In this document: one piece after another, positions 15,293 through 24,291 of the stretch
How the letters are laid out: each line of letters begins with the position of its first letter
How positions within the stretch are numbered: position 1 is the stretch's first letter
From: an uncultured Collinsella sp.
GTDB lineage: Bacteria; Actinomycetota; Coriobacteriia; Coriobacteriales; Coriobacteriaceae
Reading direction: 5' to 3'
Length of the DNA: 64,000 nt
Assembly (NCBI GenBank): GCA_905209455.1
Contig: CAJLTA010000003.1
Location: 1 to 64,000 of the forward strand
Translations under genes and position numbers: made by a program
The notes under the pieces: model-generated
What the model was told of the DNA's origin: nothing
The model's database searches: none
What the model saw: only the letters and a program-made list of their open reading frames with translations

Positions 15293-16804
15293 TTAGTAGC
15301 TATCGTACGAATAGTCGGTAGAATCGGTGGGTGTCTGACCGTCAGTTGCGGTATCGGCGCCATCCGTGGACTGGGCATCGGTAACGTCGGTGGTATCGGC
15401 ACCATCGGTGGTATCGGTACCATCAGAACTTTCACCATTCTCGGAATCAGTCGTCTCCTTCTTGGGAACGGTGATCGTCACACGCGCCACGCCCGAGGTC
15501 TTGGTATCGTAACGAACCTTTTCACCGTTCTTGGTAACGGTGACATCGGAAGGCTTGGACGTGGTGATCTCGATCGAGGACTCGGGCGAGTACTCCTGCT
15601 CAAAGGGGCCAGTCGCTTGGGCGCCATAGACCGACTTGCCGTCGACCTTGACCTCAATCCACGCGGTCTTTCCCTTGGCAACGGAGACTTTGACCTTCGT
15701 GACCTCGTTCTCTTCCTTCTTGGCCGTCGTCTTGGTAGCGTCCGAGTCAGTCGACTCATCCGTCGCCTCATCGGTGTCTTCGTCCTCGTCGACCGTTTCG
15801 GTCTTCTTAGAAGACTTCTTGGTCGTCGTCTTGGTAGCAGTGGGCGTCTCGGGCGTGGTCTCGGGCGCCGAAGATGCGCAGCCGCGCAGAAGCACCACGA
15901 TGAGCACAATCAACAACAGCGCAACGGCACCGATGCCGGCGTAGACGATACGCGGATCGAGCCCGTTGTTTTGAGGAGTACGTGATCCGCCGCGTCCACG
16001 ATTGGAACTGCTGCGGCCGCCTCCCTGAGGCATACGACCACGATTGCTATCGGAACGGCCGCGATAGCCACCCTGGCCCTGAAGGCTGCGCTGACCCGAG
16101 CGGGGCGCAAGTTCACCGCGGCCTTGATAGCCACGCTGGCCCGAACGCGGAGCCGAAGAGCGCTGGCCATACGGCTGTGATTGAGAGCGAAGACGCGGCG
16201 TCACCTGCGTGGTATCGGCATCCGCATAGCCACCGCGAGAGCGACCAGAAGAGACCCCACGGTAACCGCGATCGGAATAGCCGCCGTCGCCGTAGCCGGC
16301 ACGAGGGTCACGCGCCACGCCGCGGGCAGCGGGAAGTGCACGGTCCTCGGGCATCGGCGTACTGCGGAACCGGTCACGCTGTGAGCGAATCTCCTCGCCC
16401 GAACCCGTCTCGGTAATATAACCGGCCTGCTGAGGACGCTGTCCATAGCGGGTCGAACGACCGCCCTGAACCATCAGGAAGCGCCCGTTATCGACCGAGG
16501 AACGCGAATTGACGTAGCCGGCGGCGTCCTGAAAACGACCGCCCTGCTGCGACGTCTCGCGTTCGTATGCCATCAGGTCGTCAAAGTAGGCATTGACGAC
16601 CTCGCGCGGATTGAGGCCCAAAAAGCGAGCATAGCTCGAAATCATGCCCTGCGCATAGCCGCGCGGCGGCATCGAAGCAAAGTTACCGGTCTCGAAAAAC
16701 TCGATGATCTGCGGCCTGATTTTGATGGTGTTGGCGACCTGCTGAATGGAAAGGCCCATTCGGCGACGCTGCTCGAGCAGCATGTCACCAAAGCGTGCAG
16801 CCAT
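15293..16804 (-). CDS. RodZ-like helix-turn-helix membrane protein with an RG-rich linker
   Basis: Single-pass protein of 503 aa with RodZ architecture: cytoplasmic HTH (about 1-80, with NTIKIRPQIIEFFETGNF), a linker, one TM helix (about 286-306), and an outer region ending in a DUF4115-like beta domain (about 370-450). RodZ links MreB to the cell-wall elongation machinery. The linker at about 161-276 is unusually rich in RG/RGG, Ser, Gln and Tyr, and an acidic Thr/Asp-rich stretch follows the TM. The end is a low-complexity Thr/Asp tail. The ATG overlaps the ftsK stop (TGATG), and its Shine-Dalgarno GGAGGA lies in the end of ftsK. Confidence 0.9.
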   Translation of the reverse strand: MAARFGDMLLEQRRRMGLSIQQVANTIKIRPQIIEFFETGNFASMPPRGYAQGMISSYARFLGLNPREVVNAYFDDLMAYERETSQQGGRFQDAAGYVNSRSSVDNGRFLMVQGGRSTRYGQRPQQAGYITETGSGEEIRSQRDRFRSTPMPEDRALPAARGVARDPRAGYGDGGYSDRGYRGVSSGRSRGGYADADTTQVTPRLRSQSQPYGQRSSAPRSGQRGYQGRGELAPRSGQRSLQGQGGYRGRSDSNRGRMPQGGGRSSSNRGRGGSRTPQNNGLDPRIVYAGIGAVALLLIVLIVVLLRGCASSAPETTPETPTATKTTTKKSSKKTETVDEDEDTDEATDESTDSDATKTTAKKEENEVTKVKVSVAKGKTAWIEVKVDGKSVYGAQATGPFEQEYSPESSIEITTSKPSDVTVTKNGEKVRYDTKTSGVARVTITVPKKETTDSENGESSDGTDTTDGADTTDVTDAQSTDGADTATDGQTPTDSTDYSYDSY

Positions 16805-19584
16805 CAGAATCCTCCAAACTCACGATCTTCACGTGCCATCTCGGCGTCGACAGATTTCAGCGCGGCAAGACCCTCTTCGTCCAGCAGAACCTCACGCGGC
16901 TTGGAACCGTCAGGCGGACCAACGACACCCTTTTCTTCCAGCATGTCCATAATACGCCCGGCACGCGCATAGCCAACCTTCAGACGACGTTGCAGGCCAG
17001 ATGTGGAGCCAAGCTGCGATTCCACCACAATATGGGCGGCTTCCCAAATGAGCGGATCGTCGTCTTGCGGCTCGGCGACTCCGGTGCGGACAATGCCGCC
17101 GCCACCCGCCATGGACATGGAAGCGGGCGTCACGGCAGACAGGATCTCCTCGTGGTAGTCGGGCTCGCTCTGCGACTTGACGAACTCGACAATCTCGTTG
17201 ATTTCATCATCCGAGACAAAGCAGCCCTGGATACGGCGGGGCTTGCCCCAGTCGACCTTGGAGAACAGCATGTCGCCCAAACCGGTGAGCTTTTCGGCGC
17301 CCATCTGGTCGATGATGACGCGCGAGTCGATGCCCGTGGCGACGTTAAAGGCGATGCGGTTGGTGATGTTGGCCTTAATGAGGCCCGTCACCACGTTGGA
17401 GCTGGGGCGCTGCGTGGCCACGATAAGATGAATGCCGGCGGCACGGCCCAGCTGTGCAATACGTACGATCGAGGCCTCAACATCCTTGCCGGCGACCATC
17501 ATCAGGTCCGAGAGCTCGTCAATGATGATGACCAGGTAGGGCATCTTTTGCGGCGGATTGTCGTAATGCTCAAACTCGCCGGCGGCCTGCTTTTCGTTGT
17601 AGGTCGAGATCTTACGCACGTTAAGACGCTCGAAGACCTTCAGGCGACGCTCCATCTCGGACACGGCCCATTGCAGAGCGCTCGCGGCCTGCTTGGGCTC
17701 GGTCACTACAGGCACGTAAAGATGCGGCAGACCGTTATAGCCCGCAAGCTCGACGCGCTTGGGGTCGACCATGATCAGGCGAACGTCCTCGGGAAGAGCG
17801 CGCATGAGCAGAGTCGTGATGATGGAGTTGATCATGACCGACTTACCGGAACCCGTGGTACCGGCGATCAGCAGGTGGGGCATCTTGGCAAGGTCGGCGA
17901 CGACCGGCGTGCCCTCGGCATCGCGCCCGATTGCGAGCTCAAGCGGACCGCCCTTCACATAGGGCAGCACGTCGCCCAGGTTGACGTTCTGGCGCTTGCG
18001 ATTGGGGATCTCGATGCCCACGAGCGAGGTGCCGGGGATCGGGGCAAAGATGCGCACCGACTGGGCAGCGAGCGAAAGCGCGATATCGTCCTCGAGGCTC
18101 GAGATCTTGCTCACGCGCTCACCCTCGCCAGGTTGCAGCTTAAAGGTCGTCACCGTGGGGCCGGCGATCCAGCCGACCACGCGGGCACTGCGGCCAAACT
18201 CAAGCAACGTGGACTGAAGCGACTCGGCAGTCTGTTCCAGCTCCTTGTCAGAAGACGCGGAGGACGCCGACTGCGGGTTGGCATGCAGGATTTCGAGTGG
18301 CGGAAGCTTAAGGCCATCCTCTTCTTCGCCCTCGTTATCCGCGGGGGCATTGACCGCTCCCCCATCGCTAGAAGTAGGCGCCTCGGCAGCGCCCGCGACA
18401 ACCGTATCGGCAACCTTGGTATGCTTCAAGAAGTCGGGAATCTGAGGTGCAGCCGAGACAGGATTCACGGCAAACGGCGGCTCGGACTCGTCGATCTTAT
18501 CGGGGTCGTCTTCCATCGAAAGCTGACCGGTTACCTGGTCGCGCTTTGCATGGCGGCGCGGCAGCAAAGTTGTCTTTGCGGTCTCAATCGGAGCCTCGTC
18601 ATCCTCGTCATCGCCTTCGGTGAGCTCAATCTCGCTATCGGACCAAGACGGGTCGGGCTCACTCGTATTGAGCTTAGGCGCAGCCTTGCCCTTCTTGGCA
18701 TGGCGGCGCGGCAGCAGCGTCGTCTTAGCACGCTCGGCCTCCACGGCATCGGACACGTCGACAAACGGATCCTCGTCCTCGTCGTCATCGTCCAAAACCG
18801 GGTCCACATCGTTGCCCATGACTGTGGTCACGGCAGCATCGGAGCCCTTTTGACGAAGAATGCTCAGGTGCGGACGGGCAACGCCGGGCACCGACAGGGC
18901 TTCGTCGTCACCCCACGGGCTCGCGTTGACGTCGGCACGACGGCGCTCGGCAAAATCGGCCGCACGGTCGCGAGCAGAGCGCAGCACGCCACCCACCGAA
19001 AAGCCGATGATAACCAGGCCCACGACGACAAGGCCCAGCAGGACCACCATCGCGATAGGCTTTCCCAGGGCATTCTGCAGCGCACTCGCAATAAACGCAC
19101 CGATGTAGCCACCCGAGGCGGACAGATTTTGCGGCGTGAACATAAGGTCACACGAGTCGCTCGTACCCGGCACCATCAGCGATAGAATGGAGACGACGGC
19201 GATAAAGACCACGGCGCCGCCCGCGACCGAGCGAATGTTGAGCGGCGAGTCCTCGCCTAAAAAGAGCGTGGCGGCAAACAGCAAGATGACGATCGGCAGC
19301 ACATAGGCACCCAGACCAAAGCCCAGGTGGTAGAAACCGGCAACCGCAGCCGTAACGGGTGCAGTCGCCGGCGAAATCACAGCAATGAAGGACGCAATCG
19401 CCAAAACGGCGATGACCACGCCGGCGATATCGCGGTTGGCCGAGGGCTCGACCAAGGGCTCAAAATCGTCAAAGTCCGCCTCGTGGCCCTTATTGGCACG
19501 AAGATGGGAACCGGCACCCTTAGCAGATGCCGGTTGGTTATTGGCCTTATTGCCTTTGGCGTTTTGTGCAGATCCGCGCGCCAA
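16804..19584 (-). CDS. ftsK: DNA translocase FtsK/SpoIIIE
   Basis: Septal DNA pump that clears chromosomes during division, 926 aa. Four to five N-terminal membrane helices (about 52-200) are followed by an acidic and basic linker (about 210-420), the alpha/beta motor with Walker A GTTGSGKS and Walker B IIIDELSDLM, and the gamma winged helix (SGLQRRLKVGYARAGRIMDML) that reads KOPS-type DNA polarity sites. The linker holds the motif AKTTLLPRRHAK twice, 50 residues apart (286-297, 336-347). It starts at TTG with GGAGG 6 bases upstream, overlapping the rnj end region, and rodZ overlaps its stop. Confidence 0.96.
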   Translation of the reverse strand: MARGSAQNAKGNKANNQPASAKGAGSHLRANKGHEADFDDFEPLVEPSANRDIAGVVIAVLAIASFIAVISPATAPVTAAVAGFYHLGFGLGAYVLPIVILLFAATLFLGEDSPLNIRSVAGGAVVFIAVVSILSLMVPGTSDSCDLMFTPQNLSASGGYIGAFIASALQNALGKPIAMVVLLGLVVVGLVIIGFSVGGVLRSARDRAADFAERRRADVNASPWGDDEALSVPGVARPHLSILRQKGSDAAVTTVMGNDVDPVLDDDDEDEDPFVDVSDAVEAERAKTTLLPRRHAKKGKAAPKLNTSEPDPSWSDSEIELTEGDDEDDEAPIETAKTTLLPRRHAKRDQVTGQLSMEDDPDKIDESEPPFAVNPVSAAPQIPDFLKHTKVADTVVAGAAEAPTSSDGGAVNAPADNEGEEEDGLKLPPLEILHANPQSASSASSDKELEQTAESLQSTLLEFGRSARVVGWIAGPTVTTFKLQPGEGERVSKISSLEDDIALSLAAQSVRIFAPIPGTSLVGIEIPNRKRQNVNLGDVLPYVKGGPLELAIGRDAEGTPVVADLAKMPHLLIAGTTGSGKSVMINSIITTLLMRALPEDVRLIMVDPKRVELAGYNGLPHLYVPVVTEPKQAASALQWAVSEMERRLKVFERLNVRKISTYNEKQAAGEFEHYDNPPQKMPYLVIIIDELSDLMMVAGKDVEASIVRIAQLGRAAGIHLIVATQRPSSNVVTGLIKANITNRIAFNVATGIDSRVIIDQMGAEKLTGLGDMLFSKVDWGKPRRIQGCFVSDDEINEIVEFVKSQSEPDYHEEILSAVTPASMSMAGGGGIVRTGVAEPQDDDPLIWEAAHIVVESQLGSTSGLQRRLKVGYARAGRIMDMLEEKGVVGPPDGSKPREVLLDEEGLAALKSVDAEMAREDREFGGF

Positions 19585-19585
19585 A

Positions 19586-21256
19586 CTAAACCTCCATGAC
19601 GACCGGGATGATCATCGGACGGGTGCGCGTACGGCTCCAAATAAAGTTGGAGAGCGAATCGCGCACGGCCTTGCGAATGGCATCGGAGCCGCTGCTCGTA
19701 AAGCTGAACTTGCCCTTCTCGATCGTCTTCATGATGGACGCGGAGGCATCCTCGGAGAACTGGTCGTCGATGGCAAACGAGACGCCGCGGCCCGAGAACT
19801 CGATGGCCTCGATCTTCTTGTGCTTGAGCGAGACGATAGCAACGGCCGTGACCATGCCGTCGTTGGCGAGCTTCTGGCGATCGCGCAGGACGATGGGGTC
19901 GGTATCGCCGATACGCAGGCCGTCGACGTAGACGACGCCGGACTCGACGGGCGTACCGCGCTTGACGATACCGCCGCGCATCTCGAGCGTGTCGCCGTTA
20001 TCGAGGATAAAGATATGATCGTCCTTGATGCCCATCTTGCGGGCCAGCTGGGCATGGGCGCGCAGATGCACGGCCTCACCGTGAACCGGCATAAAGTACG
20101 TGGGCTTGGCCATGGCCATCAGGAGCTTGAGCTCCTCCTGGCTACCGTGACCGGAGACGTGGACGAGAGCGCGGTTCTTATCCCACACGTCGCAGCCGAG
20201 CTTGGCCAGGCTGTTGACGACCTGCTGGACGGCCTTCTCGTTGCCGGGAACGGGAGTTGCTGAGAGGATGACGGTATCGCCCTCGTGGATGGAAAGCGTC
20301 TTGTGCTCGCCGTTGGCCATACGGGACAGCGCCGACAGCGGCTCGCCCTGCGAACCGGTGCACATGACGACGATCTTATCGTCGGGCAGGTTATCGATAT
20401 CGAAGGCATCGATGATATCGGCATCGTCGATGTTGAGGTAGCCCAGCTCGCGCGCGACGCGGGTGTTGGTGAGCATGGAGCGACCGGTCACAACGACCTT
20501 ACGGCCGCACTTGCGGGCGGCATCGCAGATCTGCTGCAGGCGATGGATATGGCTCGAGAACGACGCGACGAACACGCGACCCGGGGCGTTCTTGATGGCA
20601 TGCAGCAGGTTGGGACCAACCTCGGCCTCGGACTTGGTAAAGCCAGGAACCGTGGCATTGGTGGAGTCGGAAAGCAGCAGATCGATGCCCTGCTTGGCAA
20701 AGCGGCTGATAGCGGCATAGTCGGGCGTGACGCCGTCGATGGGCGTCTGGTCGAGCTTAAAGTCGCCGGTGTGCATAACGGTGCCCTGATTGGTGCGGAT
20801 GAACACGCCCAGAGCGCCGGGGATGGAGTGCGTCATCGAGAAGAAGTCGAGCGAGATGCCACCGAGGTTGACATGGCTGCCGCCCTTGACCTCGCGGAAC
20901 TTGGGTGCGCGGATGCGGAACTCAGAAAGCTTGCCCTCGATAAAGCCAAGCGTCAGCTTGCTCGAGAAGATGGGCACCTTGTTGTTGAGGTCCTGCAGCA
21001 GGTACGGAAGCGAACCGGTGTGGTCCTCGTGGCCGTGGGTGACGACGATACCGCGGAGCTTCTCCTCGTTTTCAAGAACGTAGGTGTAGTCAGGAAGCAC
21101 CAGGTCGATACCGGGCTGGGAGTCGTCGGGGAACATGAGGCCAGCGTCGACGAGCACCATGTCGTCGCCGCACTCGAAGACCGTCATGTTCTTGCCGATG
21201 CCGTCAAGGCCGCCGAGCGGAATGATCTTCAAGGGAGATGATTTTTTAGCTGCCAT
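19586..21256 (-). CDS. rnj: Ribonuclease J
   Basis: Metallo-beta-lactamase/beta-CASP RNase with 5'-exonuclease and endonuclease activity, 556 aa. The metal site HGHEDHTGSLPYLL (about residues 75-88), the second MBL His and Asp (HTGDFKLDQTP) and the beta-CASP region with TGSQGEPLSALSRMA and SGHGSQEEL are intact. The N-terminus begins IIPLGGLDGIGKNM, typical of the family. ftsK follows with its TTG start 2 bp after the stop. The 640-bp gap upstream carries two large hairpin elements. Confidence 0.97.
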   Translation of the reverse strand: MAAKKSSPLKIIPLGGLDGIGKNMTVFECGDDMVLVDAGLMFPDDSQPGIDLVLPDYTYVLENEEKLRGIVVTHGHEDHTGSLPYLLQDLNNKVPIFSSKLTLGFIEGKLSEFRIRAPKFREVKGGSHVNLGGISLDFFSMTHSIPGALGVFIRTNQGTVMHTGDFKLDQTPIDGVTPDYAAISRFAKQGIDLLLSDSTNATVPGFTKSEAEVGPNLLHAIKNAPGRVFVASFSSHIHRLQQICDAARKCGRKVVVTGRSMLTNTRVARELGYLNIDDADIIDAFDIDNLPDDKIVVMCTGSQGEPLSALSRMANGEHKTLSIHEGDTVILSATPVPGNEKAVQQVVNSLAKLGCDVWDKNRALVHVSGHGSQEELKLLMAMAKPTYFMPVHGEAVHLRAHAQLARKMGIKDDHIFILDNGDTLEMRGGIVKRGTPVESGVVYVDGLRIGDTDPIVLRDRQKLANDGMVTAVAIVSLKHKKIEAIEFSGRGVSFAIDDQFSEDASASIMKTIEKGKFSFTSSGSDAIRKAVRDSLSNFIWSRTRTRPMIIPVVMEV

Positions 21257-21444
21257 AGGTTAGTGTGGTTTCCTTTCTTCGAAACGGGTCTGGAACAACC
21301 GACGGGGCGCTTCTGGCAAACCGACCGCCGGGAACGTACAACAATGCATCGCAGAGTCGATGCAATAACCACAGCATGATACCCATTTGCACAACAACAG
21401 ACCACCCATGCATCAAAGCCCCATCTGAACTGGTCCATCCCGAC

Positions 21445-21577
21445 GGTTTCCCGTGGGGCGGGCACTGATGAAGTTTCCTGCTCTACAGTCCTGATCACGA
21501 CGGAGGCCACATTAAGTGGCCTCCTGTTCGTGCGGAACTCGCGATAAACTTCATCAGTGCCCGCCCCACGGGAAACC
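21445..21577 (+). repeat. Palindromic element A (structured intergenic repeat)
   Basis: Perfect 32-bp arms (21445-21476, 21546-21577) flank a core with a 24-nt segment (21470-21493), a 9-bp inner hairpin with loop ATTAA (21502-21524) and a 23-nt segment (21530-21552). The 24-nt and 23-nt segments recur identically, inverted, in element B. The inner stems of A and B differ at three pairs, all compensated. The outermost arm sequences are unrelated between copies although each copy is self-complementary. Confidence 0.9.
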
Positions 21578-21701
21578 TTCCAAAAAGGGACAGGTTTGTT
21601 TTAGTAGGTTTTATCAGGGGAAATACTGCTGTGTCTATCTACTGATCTGAAATCTGACTACTGAATAGACTGTCTAACTAAATAGCGAGCGGCACTAACC
21701 A

Positions 21702-21850
21702 GCCCTTTTGCTTGCGCCCGGGAGGGACGCATATGAAGTTTATCGCGAGTTCCGCACGCAAAGGAAAGCACTTAATGTGCTTTCCGTCTTGCGCAGGACT
21801 GTAGAGCAGGAAACTTCATATGCGGCCCTCCCGGGTGCAAACAAAAGGGC
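21702..21850 (-). repeat. Palindromic element B (structured intergenic repeat)
   Basis: Arms of 40 nt (21702-21741, 21811-21850) pair with three non-Watson-Crick positions. Reading the minus strand, the core repeats the 24-nt (21817-21794) and 23-nt (21757-21735) segments of element A without change and has an inner hairpin (21763-21785) whose stem differs from A at three compensated pairs. The right arm extends into the T tract of the pnp terminator. Confidence 0.9.
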
Positions 21851-21871
21851 GACCCCTTAGGAGTCGCCCTT
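21845..21871 (-). terminator. Terminator of pnp
   Basis: A 9-bp stem (21845-21853 with 21863-21871) is followed on the minus strand by TTTTGTTTG, 25 bp after the pnp stop. The T tract lies in the right arm of palindromic element B. Confidence 0.85.
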
Positions 21872-21895
21872 GCATGAGCTGCTTATGTGTAGCTG

Positions 21896-24142
21896 TTACT
21901 CGGCGTCGTGGTGACGGCGGGGCTTGCGGCCTCCGTTGTCGCCGGGACGGCGCGGACGGTCGCTGCGCTCGGAGCGCTCGCGACGCGGACGCTCACGGCG
22001 CTGGAAGTGCTCGCCGTCGCCCTCGGAGGCACCCTCGGCACGAGCCGGGGCCTCGGGCTTGTCCAGACGATCGAGCGAGATCTTACCGCGATCGTCGACC
22101 TCGATGACGACGACCTTGACCTCGTCGCCGACGTTGAGGACGTCCTCGACCTTCTCCACGCGGCCCTTGGCGACGCGGGAGATGTGCAGCAGGCCGTCCT
22201 TACCGGGCAGCAGGTTGACGAAGGCGCCGAAGGGCTGGATGGAGACCACACGACCGGTGTACTCCTCGCCCGGCTCGGGAACCTTGATGATGAGCTTGAT
22301 ACGCTCGACGGCCTGGTCGACGGACTCGCCGGTGCCGCCGACAAAGACGGTGCCGTCCTCCTGGATGTCGACCGAAGCGCCGGTCTCGTCCTGGATACCG
22401 CGGATGACCTTACCGCCGGAACCGATGACGTCGCGGGTCTTGTCGGTCGGAACCTGGATGGAGACGATGCGCGGGGCGGTGCTGCGCGTGGTGTGGCGCG
22501 GCTCGGGGATCACATCGAGCATCTTCTGCAGGATGAAGGCGCGACCCTCCTTGGCCTGCTGCAGGGCGCGGGCCAGGATGTCGAAGGTAAGGCCGGTAGC
22601 CTTGTTGTCCATCTGCAGGGCGGTGATGCCCTCGGTGGTGCCGGTGACCTTAAAGTCCATGTCGCCAAGGAAGTCCTCGAGGCCCTGGATGTCGGACAGG
22701 ACCACGGTCTTGCCCTCCTCCTGGATCAGGCCCATGGCGATACCGGAGACCGGGCGCTTAATGGGCACGCCGCCGTCCATAAGGGCGAGCGTGGAGCCGC
22801 AGGTCGAAGCCATCGAAGAGGAGCCGTTGGACTCCATGACCTCGGAGACGACGCGGATGGCGTAGGGGAACTCGTTCTCGTCGGGAAGCACCGGAAGCAG
22901 AGCGCGCTCGGCCAGATTGCCATGGCCGATCTCGCGGCGCTTGGGGCTGCCCATGCGGCCGGTCTCGCCGGTGCAGAAAGGCGGGAAGTTGTAGTGGTGC
23001 ATGTAGCGCTTGCCCTCGGTGGGCTCGATGGTATCCAGACGCTGGCCCTCGTTGAGCATGCCGAGCGAAAGAACCGAGAGCACCTGGGTCTGGCCACGCT
23101 GGAACAGGCCGGAGCCGTGAACGAGCGGCAGGTAGTTATCCTTCACCATGATGGGACGGATCTCGTCGGCGGCACGGCCGTCGACGCGCTCGCCGGTCTC
23201 AACGACCATGGTGCGCATGGCCTTCTTCTCGAGCTTCTTGAGCGCCACGGGGATCTCGCGCTCCCAAGCGGCCTGCTCCTCCTCGGTGAACTCGGCGCGG
23301 ATGGACTCCTTCAGAGCCTCGACCTTACCGATACGGGAGAGCTTGTCGGCGTCGCGAAGGGCGGCTGCCATCTCGTCGTAGTGGGCGAAGATGCGCTCCT
23401 GGACTTCCTCGACGGGCTGGTCGAGCGGGTACTCCTTCTTGACGATGGGGCCGTTAACCTGCTCCCACTCGGCGACGAACTCGTCCTGAGCCTGGCAGAA
23501 AGCGGCAAGGGCCTCCTGGCCAAACTTCATGGCGGCGAGCATGTCGTCCTCGGAGATCTCCTCGGCGCCGGCCTCGACCATCGAGATGAAGTCGGCGGAT
23601 CCGCCCAGCTCCAGGTCCAGATCCGAGTTCTCGCGCTCCTCGTAGGTGGGGTTGACGATAAACTCGCCTGTCTCCACGTTACGGCCGATGCGCACGCAGG
23701 CAAGCGGGCCCTCGAAGGGCACGCCGCCAAGCGTCATGGCCAGGGATGCACCCATGACGTTGATGACATCGAAGGGGTTGACCTGGTCGGCGACGAGCGA
23801 GGTGGCGACGATGTGCACCTCGTTGCGGAAGCCATCCGGGAAGCTCGGGCGAATCGGGCGATCGATCATGCGGGCCGTGAGCGTGGCCTTCTCGCTGGGA
23901 CGGCCCTCACGCTTGAGGTAGCCACCCGGGATGCGGCCGGCTGCGTACATCTTCTCGTTGAAGTCGACGGTCAGCGGGAAGAAGTCGTAGTTCTTGCGCT
24001 CCTTGGAGACGACCACGGTGTCGAGCATCGTGGTGTCGCCCTGCTTGACCAGGCAGGCGCCGGTGGCCTGCTTGGCAAGCTCGCCCGACTCAAAGGTGTA
24101 GGTCTTGCCGTACAGCTCAAAGGTCTTGGATACGAGTGTCAT
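21896..24142 (-). CDS. pnp: Polyribonucleotide nucleotidyltransferase (PNPase)
   Basis: Phosphorolytic 3'-5' exoribonuclease, 748 aa. Two RNase PH domains flank an alpha-helical domain (about 240-320), followed by KH (DVIGSGGKVIRGIQDETGA) and S1 (EYTGRVVSIQPFGAFVNLLPGKDGL) domains and a 50-residue Arg-rich tail. The frame is open for 35 codons upstream, but the ATG at 24142 has AAGGAG 6 bases before it and matches the family start (VSKTFELYGK). It follows rpsO as in most bacteria, separated by a terminator and two hairpins in its leader. The basic tail may bind RNA or degradosome partners. Confidence 0.97.
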   Translation of the reverse strand: MTLVSKTFELYGKTYTFESGELAKQATGACLVKQGDTTMLDTVVVSKERKNYDFFPLTVDFNEKMYAAGRIPGGYLKREGRPSEKATLTARMIDRPIRPSFPDGFRNEVHIVATSLVADQVNPFDVINVMGASLAMTLGGVPFEGPLACVRIGRNVETGEFIVNPTYEERENSDLDLELGGSADFISMVEAGAEEISEDDMLAAMKFGQEALAAFCQAQDEFVAEWEQVNGPIVKKEYPLDQPVEEVQERIFAHYDEMAAALRDADKLSRIGKVEALKESIRAEFTEEEQAAWEREIPVALKKLEKKAMRTMVVETGERVDGRAADEIRPIMVKDNYLPLVHGSGLFQRGQTQVLSVLSLGMLNEGQRLDTIEPTEGKRYMHHYNFPPFCTGETGRMGSPKRREIGHGNLAERALLPVLPDENEFPYAIRVVSEVMESNGSSSMASTCGSTLALMDGGVPIKRPVSGIAMGLIQEEGKTVVLSDIQGLEDFLGDMDFKVTGTTEGITALQMDNKATGLTFDILARALQQAKEGRAFILQKMLDVIPEPRHTTRSTAPRIVSIQVPTDKTRDVIGSGGKVIRGIQDETGASVDIQEDGTVFVGGTGESVDQAVERIKLIIKVPEPGEEYTGRVVSIQPFGAFVNLLPGKDGLLHISRVAKGRVEKVEDVLNVGDEVKVVVIEVDDRGKISLDRLDKPEAPARAEGASEGDGEHFQRRERPRRERSERSDRPRRPGDNGGRKPRRHHDAE

Positions 24143-24291
24143 TGTTCTCCTTAACCCCGCAGACCCCTTGTCTGCGGGCTTCTCATGTGACGCGGGCCCC
24201 CTGCCCCCGCCACGCTTCAGAGCGTGATTGTTCGCGCCCTTACACAAAAAGAGCGCCCCGCTGCGCAGGACGCTCTTAGCATGTACAAATC
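24143..24291 (-). promoter_or_regulatory. pnp leader region with two hairpins
   Basis: Between the rpsO terminator and pnp lie CACGCT/AGCGTG (about 24212-24227) and a strong GCAGAC/GTCTGC stem (about 24157-24178) that ends only a few bases before the pnp Shine-Dalgarno. In E. coli a leader duplex mediates PNPase autocontrol through RNase III; a similar role here is inference from position only. Confidence 0.4.
24246..24278 (-). terminator. Terminator after rpsO
   Basis: A stem based on AAGAGCG/CGCTCTT (24249-24255, 24271-24277) is followed on the minus strand by TTTTTG. It lies 14 bp after rpsO and would separate or attenuate rpsO and pnp expression. Confidence 0.85.

Larger units (their letters stand above)
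21257..21895. other. 639-bp gene-free region between rnj and pnp
   Basis: No supported ORF. From the rnj side it holds the rnj leader and presumed promoter (21257-21440; TATCAT-like hexamer near 21378, weak), palindromic element A (21445-21577), an A+T-rich spacer (21578-21701), palindromic element B (21702-21850) and the pnp terminator (21845-21871), which shares bases with the right arm of element B. Confidence 0.8.

Noticed and set aside
12474..15296. A 940-codon plus-strand open frame opposite cinA, pgsA, rimO and yajQ; similar long antisense frames lie opposite pnp, ftsK, adhE and rny.
   Set aside because: They mirror genes with strong family motifs on the other strand, lack ribosome binding sites and have biased, low-information composition. 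They follow from high G+C codon bias.
21445..21850. Elements A and B as an ordinary MITE or insertion-sequence remnant.
   Set aside because: Terminal arms differ between copies and no target duplication or transposase piece is visible; kept as a finding without assigning a class.
21257..21895. A hidden small gene or CRISPR array in the rnj-pnp gap.
   Set aside because: No ORF has a ribosome binding site and family-like sequence, and the repeats are single palindromes, not regularly spaced direct repeats.
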